Assembly (NCBI GenBank): GCA_903905285.1
Contig: CAIVFQ010000095.1
Coordinates: 1 to 5,085 of the forward strand
DNA from: an uncultured Alphaproteobacteria bacterium
GTDB lineage: Bacteria > Pseudomonadota > Alphaproteobacteria > Paracaedibacterales > CAIULA01
Reading direction: 5' to 3'
Length of the DNA stretch: 5,085 bases
In this document: positions 1 to 5,085 of the stretch, piece after piece
Position numbering within the stretch: position 1 is the first letter of the stretch
Layout: every line of letters starts with the position of its first letter
Program-made: the position numbers and the translations under genes
Notes under the pieces: generated by a model
What the model was told of the DNA's origin: nothing
The model's database searches: none
The model's input: only the letters and a program-made list of their open reading frames with translations

Positions 1-127
1 CTATTCACCAGACTTAAATCCTATCGAGCACTGCTGGCATACCCTCAAATCCATCCTCAGACCTTTGGTGCAACAAAATACAGAAAATCTCCAAGACCTC
101 ATCGGAAAATGCCTATTAACTATCTAG
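1..127 (+). CDS. IS630-family transposase, C-terminal fragment (5' part outside window)
   Basis: The plus-strand reading frame, open from the window edge to a TAG at 125-127, encodes about 41 residues and begins YSPDLNPIEHCWHTLKS. This matches the last conserved block of IS630/Tc1-mariner-type DDE transposases, where the glutamate of NPIE (codon 26-28) is the third catalytic acidic residue that binds the metal ion for strand cleavage and transfer. The rest of the protein, including the helix-turn-helix DNA-binding part and the first two aspartates, lies to the left and cannot be judged, so the gene may be intact or decayed. It runs convergently toward the epimerase gene. The tail after the motif is a short helix-rich stretch of ordinary length for the family. 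Identification rests on one strong motif and is good at family level only. Confidence 0.85.
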   Translation, partial: YSPDLNPIEHCWHTLKSILRPLVQQNTENLQDLIGKCLLTI

Positions 128-140
128 AAAAATACTATAT
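1..140 (+). mobile_element. Right-hand part of an IS630-family insertion sequence, boundary unresolved
   Basis: The transposase tail implies that an insertion sequence enters from the left. IS630 elements normally end a few tens of bases after the transposase stop and duplicate a TA target. Several TA dinucleotides lie in the AT-rich stretch at 128-143, and the chosen end is only a guess inside it. The left terminal inverted repeat is outside the window, so the exact end cannot be fixed from this sequence. Confidence 0.45.
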
Positions 141-143
141 TTA

Positions 144-171
144 ACCGGGCAAGAAGTCCTGGTCTTTTTTT
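144..171 (+). terminator. Probable rho-independent terminator after the transposase gene
   Basis: On the plus strand, ACCGGG (144-149) pairs with CCTGGT (158-163), giving five Watson-Crick pairs and one G-U pair around an 8-nt loop. One C and then seven Ts (165-171) follow. It begins 16 nt after the transposase stop. On the minus strand the same stem has an A-C mismatch and no following T-tract, so it should act mainly in the plus direction. The stem is short, so efficiency is uncertain. Confidence 0.5.
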
Positions 172-180
172 ACTGATTCA

Positions 181-228
181 ATCATTACGGGCGTTGGCGG
201 CCATGGAAACCAAATCCATGGGGTTCTG
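181..228. repeat. Perfect 7-bp inverted repeat in a possible degenerate dispersed repeat
   Basis: CCATGGA (201-207) and TCCATGG (215-221) are exact inverted repeats around the 7-nt spacer AACCAAA. CCATGG is itself palindromic, so the hexamer also appears twice as a direct repeat. No T-run follows on either strand, so this is not an ordinary terminator. The flanks (TCATTACGGGCG at 182-193 and TCCATGGGGTTC at 215-226) resemble, from memory only, the widespread intergenic repeats that begin TCATTGCGAG and contain GCAATCCATGG. The inverted repeat is seen directly. Membership of a repeat family is inference. Confidence 0.45.
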
Positions 229-288
229 AAAAGTTCATCCTCAGGAAAATGCCTGACGATTTGGTCAAACAATAAAGGATCTCGACGT

Positions 289-1290
289 TTATTCTTCGAA
301 AAAATCCCTGTGCGTTTTATACCATTTCACAAATTCTGCGATCCCCTGGTGAATACCAACCTTGGGGCAATACCCCAACTCCGCCTTAGCCTTTTGAATA
401 TCGCTGGACGTTTCCACAATATCACCGGGTTGCAGAGGCAAGAAGTTTTTGTTGGCTTTTTTGCCTAAGGCTTCTTCCAACGCCTCAATAAAAGTCATTA
501 ACGATTGTTTTTGATCGTTTCCGATATTGTACAAAGGGTGGTCAATATTTTCCACAGAGGATGGTTGCCATAAGGCGGCCAAAATACCATCAACGATATC
601 ACTGATATAGGTATAATCCCGGCTCATCTGACCATGGTTATACACATCAATGGTTTCACCCGCCAAGATGGCTTTGGTAAACTTAAACAACGACATGTCG
701 GGGCGTCCCCAGGGGCCATAAACTGTAAAAAGCCTTAAGCCTGTGATGGGGTATCGATAAAGATGATAATAGGATTGGGCCATTAATTCATTAGCCCGTT
801 TGGTCGCAGCATACAAAGAAATGGGGTGATCAACAGGGTGAGATTCTTTGAAGGGAAGGGTGGTGTTCAACCCATAAACCGACGACGTGCTGGCATAAAC
901 CAAATGCTCAAAGTTTGGCTGGTAACGGCATTGTTCCAAAATGACCATAAACCCAGTTACGTTGCTGTGCACATAGGGGTAGGGGTCGACTAAGGAATAT
1001 CGAACGCCGGCCTGGGCAGCCAGATGAACAACATGGGTGATGGGTTGTTCTTGTTGCCACATATTCTCCATCGCTTTGTTATCAGCGACATCAAGGCAGT
1101 GGAATCGAAAGTTTTCAAAGGATTCTAGTTGTTTCAAACGGTCTTTTTTTAGCTGAACGCTGTAATAAGAATTCAGGTTGTCCACACCCACCACTGTATG
1201 GCCTTGCTCTAACAGGCGTTTAGCCACGTGGAACCCGATGAAGCCCGCTGACCCTGTGACTAGAATTTTTTTGGACGCCGCCTTTTCCAT
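289..1290 (-). CDS. NAD-dependent sugar nucleotide epimerase, UDP-glucuronate 4-epimerase type
   Basis: This 333-residue cytoplasmic enzyme belongs to the extended short-chain dehydrogenase/reductase family. Family members of this type interconvert UDP-glucuronate and UDP-galacturonate with bound NAD, supplying acidic sugars for capsule, LPS or other surface glycans. The Rossmann motif GSAGFIG is at residues 13-19, with the ribose-binding acidic residue at D37. The catalytic set is T135 in ASTSSVYG plus Y160 and K164 in YAATK. HLAAQAGVRYS (89-99), LFTVYGPWGRPDM and SRDYTYISDIVDG are typical of the UDP-glucuronate 4-epimerase/CapI-like group. Length and both ends fit the family. The ATG follows the prfA TAG by one base, with a GGA five bases before it as a weak ribosome binding site, so translation is probably coupled. 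Substrate is inferred from family blocks; another UDP-hexose is possible. No glycan genes are in view. Confidence 0.9.
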   Translation of the reverse strand: MEKAASKKILVTGSAGFIGFHVAKRLLEQGHTVVGVDNLNSYYSVQLKKDRLKQLESFENFRFHCLDVADNKAMENMWQQEQPITHVVHLAAQAGVRYSLVDPYPYVHSNVTGFMVILEQCRYQPNFEHLVYASTSSVYGLNTTLPFKESHPVDHPISLYAATKRANELMAQSYYHLYRYPITGLRLFTVYGPWGRPDMSLFKFTKAILAGETIDVYNHGQMSRDYTYISDIVDGILAALWQPSSVENIDHPLYNIGNDQKQSLMTFIEALEEALGKKANKNFLPLQPGDIVETSSDIQKAKAELGYCPKVGIHQGIAEFVKWYKTHRDFFEE

Positions 1291-1291
1291 G

Positions 1292-2371
1292 CTATTCCAC
1301 AGCCTCGGCTAACTTTTCGGCCTGGTCGTGGGAAATCAACGGATCAATAATTTCATCTAACGCTTCACCCTCTAAAATTTGATCAATTTTATAAAGCGTT
1401 AGGTTTATCCGATGGTCGCTAACACGGCCTTGGGGGAAGTTATAGGTGCGAATCCGTTCTGAACGATCGCCAGATCCCACCTGGGTTTTCCGGCTTGCCG
1501 CCCGTTCTGAATCAAGGCGTCTGCGTTCAGCCTCGTACAAACGGGCCCGCAAAATCTTCATTGCCTTGGCCTTATTCTTATGCTGTGATCGTTCATCTTG
1601 CTGGGTCACCACAACGCCTGTCGGAACATGGGTAATACGTACCGCACTGTCGGTGGTGTTCACATGCTGCCCGCCGGCGCCTGAGGCACGATACACATCA
1701 ATCCGTAAATCTTTTTCATCAATTTGAATATCAACTTCTTCGGCTTCTGGTAAAACGACTACGGTCGCGGCGGATGTATGGATACGGCCGCTTGCCTCTG
1801 TTTGTGGTACCCGTTGCACACGATGAACACCTGATTCAAATTTCAACCGCGCGAAAACGCCTTTCCCAGAGATAGAGGCGCTGGCTTCTCGAATAGCCCC
1901 CAAACCGCTGTCGGCTGAACTCAACAATTCAAATTTCCACCCTTTCACTGCCGCATATCGTTGGTACATTCGCAAGAGATCAGACCCAAACAGGCCAGCT
2001 TCTTCTCCGCCTGTTCCGGCGCGAATTTCTAAAATGGCGTTTCGATCATCATCGACATCTTTCGGCAACAATAACACACGAATTTGGTTTTCTAAGGCCG
2101 GAAGCGTTTCTTTTAGGGTATGAAATTCGGCATAGGCTAGGTCGCGCATTTCGGCGTCTAGGCTGCTATCGTTGGCTAAAACCTCGGCCTCTTTTAAATC
2201 GTTCTGCTGTTTACGAAGATCACCAACTGCCTCGGCAACCTGGGTCAAGTCAGAATATTCTTTAGAAAGCCTGGCAAAATCAGCAGGGTCACTAAGCGTG
2301 TGAACAGCCAAGGCATCACTCAGTTCTTGATGTCTTTGGATGAGACGGTCTAGTTTTTTATCAAACGACAT
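1292..2371 (-). CDS. prfA: Peptide chain release factor 1 (RF1)
   Basis: RF1 recognises UAA and UAG in the ribosomal A site and triggers peptide release. The 359-residue length is normal. In order, there is a helical N-terminal domain (about 1-105), the conserved [10 protein letters not shown] block (117-126), the stop-codon-reading tripeptide PQT (189-191) inside [16 protein letters not shown], the catalytic GGQ loop (233-235) in [14 protein letters not shown], and the basic [12 protein letters not shown] segment (259-270). The PxT tripeptide marks RF1 rather than RF2, which carries SPF; the middle position is variable, so Q is acceptable. Q235 is the residue methylated by PrmC in other bacteria. 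The ATG lies one base after the hisS TAA with no clear Shine-Dalgarno sequence, which points to coupled reinitiation. The gene ends in TAG, a codon read by its own product, one base before the epimerase start. Confidence 0.97.
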   Translation of the reverse strand: MSFDKKLDRLIQRHQELSDALAVHTLSDPADFARLSKEYSDLTQVAEAVGDLRKQQNDLKEAEVLANDSSLDAEMRDLAYAEFHTLKETLPALENQIRVLLLPKDVDDDRNAILEIRAGTGGEEAGLFGSDLLRMYQRYAAVKGWKFELLSSADSGLGAIREASASISGKGVFARLKFESGVHRVQRVPQTEASGRIHTSAATVVVLPEAEEVDIQIDEKDLRIDVYRASGAGGQHVNTTDSAVRITHVPTGVVVTQQDERSQHKNKAKAMKILRARLYEAERRRLDSERAASRKTQVGSGDRSERIRTYNFPQGRVSDHRINLTLYKIDQILEGEALDEIIDPLISHDQAEKLAEAVE

Positions 2372-2372
2372 T

Positions 2373-3638
2373 TTAGGCTTTTTTCAACGACAAAAGGTTA
2401 GGGACAAGATCAGATAACGACACTATAGTTTCTTTATCACCGACAGGGGAGAAATCTTGTTGTAAATAACGAATCTTTATCTGGTTGGCTTGATATTCTT
2501 CGGGTCGCAACAGAACGGCCACCTGACAGGCCCCTTTATCAGCAGCCTTCAAGCGTTTAGATAAGTCACCTTTTAAAAATACTTCACAAGCAATGTCAGC
2601 ATGACGAAGTTGCTGTGCAAGCTTTAAACTTACCGGTTCCAATCCTTCTTCAGACGCAATCAAGGCAACTTTTAGGCGATCAGGAACGGTAAAGTCATTC
2701 AGCATTAAAGCCAAACGATCCAGACCACAAGCCCATCCTACAGCCGGAATCGCTGGGCCGCCTAATTGTTGCATCAACCCATCATACCGCCCACCCGCCA
2801 AAATCGCATCTTGGGCACCCAGGGAAGTGGTTTTAAACTCAAAGGCTGTATGACAGTAATAATCAAGGCCGCGGACAAGCTTTTGATCGCGGACAAAATG
2901 AATCCCCAACGTCGTCAGGCCGTTTTGAACCTGGTCGAAAAAATGACGGGATGTTTCATTCAGATATCCGTCAAACAGCGGCGCCTCTTGACACAACAGC
3001 TGGTCATTAGTGTCTTTAGAATCCAAGATACGCAAGGGGTTTTTCTCAAGACGATTTTGACTGTCTGCCGATAAATCATTTTTATAACAACTGAAATAAT
3101 CGACTAAGGCTTGGCGATAGTTTTGACGACTTTCCAAATCACCCAAGGTGTTCAGGTGCAATTGATAATCGCTGATACCCCAGGCCTTTAATAAATGATC
3201 GGCCAGAGCAATACATTCGACATCGGCCAAGGGATGCGCCAACCCAATATATTCTATGCCCAACTGATAAAACTGTCGGTACCGACCTTTTTGCGGACGT
3301 TCATACCGAAACATAGGGCCGCTGTAAAACAATTTTTGCGGCAACGTTTGGGTTAACCCGGCACTGATGATGGCGCGTGCAACCGATGCTGTTCCCTCAG
3401 GCCTTAAGGTCAGCGAATCACTTCCACGATCAGCAAAGGTATACATTTCTTTACCAACAACGTCAGAGGTTTCCCCCAAGCCACGCTGGAACAACGACGT
3501 ATATTCAAACAGCGGCGTTTCTATTCCCTGATAACCATAGGTGGGCAACACATCAAGGGCCACGCGGTTAAGATAGCTGTATTTGGCGTAGTCATCGCCT
3601 AAAAGATCGCGCGTCCCGCGTACCGGTTGTGTGGACAT
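2373..3638 (-). CDS. hisS: Histidyl-tRNA synthetase (class II)
   Basis: This enzyme activates histidine with ATP and loads it onto tRNA-His in the cytoplasm. At 421 residues it has the usual bacterial length. Visible landmarks are the N-terminal PVRGTRDLL (5-13), motif 2 from about 104 to 124 with [14 protein letters not shown] and ATP-contacting R111, and the histidine-specific blocks LVRGLDYY (254-261) and AGGRYDGL (281-288). Motif 3 is [11 protein letters not shown] (301-311) with R308, and the C-terminal anticodon-binding domain runs from about 325 to the end. The ATG has no recognisable Shine-Dalgarno sequence. An upstream ATG pair is out of frame, so this start is preferred. It is the first gene of the hisS-prfA-epimerase string and has its own promoter candidate. 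Motif 2 is of the standard type that reads the extra G-1 of tRNA-His, not the altered type found in some alphaproteobacterial groups. Confidence 0.97.
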   Translation of the reverse strand: MSTQPVRGTRDLLGDDYAKYSYLNRVALDVLPTYGYQGIETPLFEYTSLFQRGLGETSDVVGKEMYTFADRGSDSLTLRPEGTASVARAIISAGLTQTLPQKLFYSGPMFRYERPQKGRYRQFYQLGIEYIGLAHPLADVECIALADHLLKAWGISDYQLHLNTLGDLESRQNYRQALVDYFSCYKNDLSADSQNRLEKNPLRILDSKDTNDQLLCQEAPLFDGYLNETSRHFFDQVQNGLTTLGIHFVRDQKLVRGLDYYCHTAFEFKTTSLGAQDAILAGGRYDGLMQQLGGPAIPAVGWACGLDRLALMLNDFTVPDRLKVALIASEEGLEPVSLKLAQQLRHADIACEVFLKGDLSKRLKAADKGACQVAVLLRPEEYQANQIKIRYLQQDFSPVGDKETIVSLSDLVPNLLSLKKA

Positions 3639-3670
3639 ACATCATCAAAATTTTATAAGTAAGTAAGGGC

Positions 3671-3699
3671 ATATTAGGGGATAACACGCCAGGATTCAA
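3671..3699 (-). promoter_or_regulatory. Sigma-70-type promoter candidate for hisS-prfA-epimerase
   Basis: Read on the minus strand, a -35 box TTGAAT (3699-3694) and a -10 box TAATAT (3676-3671) are separated by exactly 17 bases. Each matches consensus at four of six positions. Transcription would start near 3664, leaving a leader of roughly 25 nt before the hisS ATG. It fills the only gap between the transporter and hisS, and no terminator is visible there, so readthrough from the transporter is also possible. TAAG repeated three times (3656-3667) lies near the predicted start and is probably incidental. Confidence 0.5.
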
Positions 3700-3700
3700 C

Positions 3701-4993
3701 CTACACCATTAAAGGTTCTAGATAGTTATTCGACGGTTTTGTAAACTTAAGTTGCCTTATGATGAACAAAGCTGATGTTGCAATAACAACAATATAACCG
3801 CTAACCCAGGCGTGAGAGTGCGTCAAGCTAAACAAATAGGCACAGACAAAAGGCGCTGTTCCGCCAAACAAACTAAGTCCTGCTGTAAAATAAAGACCAA
3901 TATGACGGCACCGTTGATGAAGTTGGCAGGAATTGATCATAATGGGATGAATGGTCGCCCCAAATATACCCGCAAAAGAGGTTGTTAAGATTTGAAAGCA
4001 CGCAATATATTGATGTTCCAACAACCAAAAGGCTGGATAGGTTAAACCAATCATAAGGAATAACCCCACCATCATACATTTTAAGTGACCAACCGTGTCG
4101 GCCACAAACCCTGTTACAATAAGGAATGTCATAAAACTTACCAGACCCAAGGTCGTAAAAGGCAGGGCCTGGGTCAGTTTCCAACCAAGAATCTTGGTCA
4201 AATAATAAGGGGTATAGCTTATGGGAATCCACACAAACAAAGCTGTAACAGCACCAATGGCAAAGATACAACCAACTGTAAACCAAGGTGTTTTTTCTAA
4301 AATGGGTTGCTTGCTGAGGTTTTGTTGAAAGGCTAGAAACTGAGGTGTCTCATACAGACGTCGTCGTAAATGGTAAGTTATCACCCCAGACACAGCAGCC
4401 AGTAAAAAAGGGATGCGCCAGGCCCATGCAGCAAAAGGACTTTTGCTAATAATCTCGACACAAGCTAAGGCTGCTAAGCTACCAATCGAGCCAGAGGCGC
4501 AAATAATACTGCTTATAAGACCATGGCGTTTTGTTGGGGTGTGCTCAATAATAAAAACAGCAGCTGTGCTGTATTCTCCACCCAATGCTACACCTTGAGC
4601 TAAACGCAAAAGAATAATGCAAATGCTTGCTGCAATGCCAATGGAGTTATAAGTCGGAAGTAAAGCGATTCCCAGGGTTGGTATTATAATGCCCAACATC
4701 GATAGGGATAGTCCTTTGCTTCTTCCGTACTTATCGCCAATAGACCCAAAAATCCACCCGCCTAAAGGGCGCGCAATAAATCCAATGGCCAATAACCCCA
4801 TCGAATATAAGGATACAGCCACAGGGTCAGAGGTCGGGAAAAATAAAGGGGCAATAATCAAACCAAAATGGGCAAAAAGAGTAAAATCAAAATACTCTAA
4901 GATATTCCCCAACAAAGCCAGTCCAACCACTTGCTGAGATTTTTTATGGGTGCGCCAAGGTAAGTGCGTAAGAATCAGTTGGTGCAAATCCAA
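3701..4993 (-). CDS. MFS transporter, metabolite:H+ symporter (ProP-like) family
   Basis: This 430-residue inner-membrane protein has about twelve hydrophobic helices, roughly at 22-42, 58-76, 95-112, 116-134, 157-178, 190-206, 237-257, 276-296, 305-323, 329-349, 366-388 and 396-413, with a longer polar loop after helix 6. Family marks are GNILEYFDF (29-37), the helix 2-3 loop RPLGGWIFGSIGDKYGR (75-91), RLAQGVALGGEYS (130-142), RRLYETPQF (211-219) and a weaker second-half loop GFVADTVGH (295-303). These place it in the metabolite:H+ symporter group, whose members take up proline/betaine, dicarboxylates, citrate or shikimate. The substrate cannot be read from sequence. The start is uncertain: no in-frame ATG precedes helix 1, and an in-frame TAG lies 12 bases upstream. 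TTG at 4993-4991 is used here. A second TTG two codons later has AGG six bases upstream and is equally plausible. Confidence 0.9.
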   Translation of the reverse strand: MDLHQLILTHLPWRTHKKSQQVVGLALLGNILEYFDFTLFAHFGLIIAPLFFPTSDPVAVSLYSMGLLAIGFIARPLGGWIFGSIGDKYGRSKGLSLSMLGIIIPTLGIALLPTYNSIGIAASICIILLRLAQGVALGGEYSTAAVFIIEHTPTKRHGLISSIICASGSIGSLAALACVEIISKSPFAAWAWRIPFLLAAVSGVITYHLRRRLYETPQFLAFQQNLSKQPILEKTPWFTVGCIFAIGAVTALFVWIPISYTPYYLTKILGWKLTQALPFTTLGLVSFMTFLIVTGFVADTVGHLKCMMVGLFLMIGLTYPAFWLLEHQYIACFQILTTSFAGIFGATIHPIMINSCQLHQRCRHIGLYFTAGLSLFGGTAPFVCAYLFSLTHSHAWVSGYIVVIATSALFIIRQLKFTKPSNNYLEPLMV

Positions 4994-5085
4994 CCTATGA
5001 AAAGACTAGCCATCAGCATAGAACCGAATCCGACACATCAGGAGGTAACGAATGATGTGAAGCTTGGATGAGGGACAGGACAGAC
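4994..5085. other. Region upstream of the transporter with a 7-bp hairpin; no gene identified
   Basis: CACATCA (5034-5040) and TGATGTG (5053-5059) are perfect inverted repeats around a 12-nt loop. On the plus strand the segment reads AGGAGGT (5040-5046), a near-perfect Shine-Dalgarno sequence, five bases before ATG ATG TGA, so it would start only a two-codon peptide. On the minus strand, the direction of the transporter mRNA, the loop shows ACCTCC. No -35/-10 pair for the transporter is convincing here; its promoter may lie to the right of the window. The hairpin is seen directly and a regulatory role is only possible. Confidence 0.35.

Noticed and set aside
174..184. TGATT-C-AATCA mini-palindrome as an operator
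   Set aside because: Five-base arms with a one-base centre in AT-rich sequence are common by chance and no promoter is adjacent.
241..256. TCAGG/CCTGA hairpin as a terminator for the minus-strand operon
   Set aside because: The stem has only five pairs and no T-run follows on the minus strand. I see no convincing terminator for the operon in this window.
1266..1274. Run of seven As (minus strand) near the epimerase start as a programmed frameshift site
   Set aside because: The zero frame encodes a complete, normal epimerase and there is no downstream stimulator or useful alternative product.
1446..1727. 93-codon plus-strand open frame opposite prfA
   Set aside because: It is antisense to the most conserved part of prfA, has no ribosome binding site and no family resemblance.
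2766..3074. 102-codon plus-strand open frame opposite hisS
   Set aside because: It is antisense to hisS conserved blocks; the composition follows from the complementary codons.
3873..4286. 137-codon minus-strand open frame inside the transporter gene
   Set aside because: It is a frame shadow of the transporter: no recognisable motif, a cysteine/tyrosine-rich composition typical of shifted membrane-protein codons, and complete overlap with a strong family match.
4997..5071. 24-codon plus-strand frame starting ATG AAA AGA, ending at TGA 5069-5071
   Set aside because: There is no Shine-Dalgarno sequence before the ATG, it is short, and it matches no family I know. It may be chance, though it covers the hairpin region noted above.

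Overview
The window looks like a piece of an alphaproteobacterial chromosome with moderate G+C content. The main clue is the adjacent pair hisS-prfA, an order common in Alphaproteobacteria. The canonical motif 2 of the HisRS, a ProP-like (MHS family) transporter, an IS630-type transposase remnant and a possible dispersed palindromic repeat together suggest a Rickettsiales/Holosporales-like, host-associated lineage. That placement is an inference and was not tested.

Layout, left to right. Bases 1-127 (+) are the last 41 or so codons of an IS630-family transposase, cut by the window edge and followed by a probable rho-independent terminator (144-171). Bases 172-288 are intergenic and hold a perfect 7-bp inverted repeat, possibly part of a degenerate repeat element. 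Bases 289-1290 (-) encode a UDP-glucuronate 4-epimerase-type sugar nucleotide epimerase. Bases 1292-2371 (-) are prfA (peptide chain release factor 1) and 2373-3638 (-) are hisS (histidyl-tRNA synthetase). Bases 3639-3700 are a short gap with a good sigma-70-type promoter for hisS. Bases 3701-4993 (-) encode a 12-helix MFS transporter of the metabolite:H+ symporter family, which appears to start at TTG. Bases 4994-5085 are upstream of the transporter and hold a 7-bp hairpin but no gene I can identify.

The minus-strand genes hisS, prfA and the epimerase are separated by single nucleotides (TAA-A-ATG and TAG-C-ATG) and almost certainly form one translationally coupled operon. Two are translation genes. 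The third makes a sugar nucleotide for the cell envelope and occupies the place where prmC, the RF1 methyltransferase gene, often follows prfA. The transporter lies upstream on the same strand, but hisS has its own promoter candidate, so it is probably a separate transcription unit with possible readthrough.

All four full-length genes belong to well-known families. I see no convincing new biological system. The points most worth a second look are the epimerase coupled to the UAG stop of the RF1 gene, the repeat-like intergenic stretch left of the operon, and the unusual 5' end of the transporter gene.
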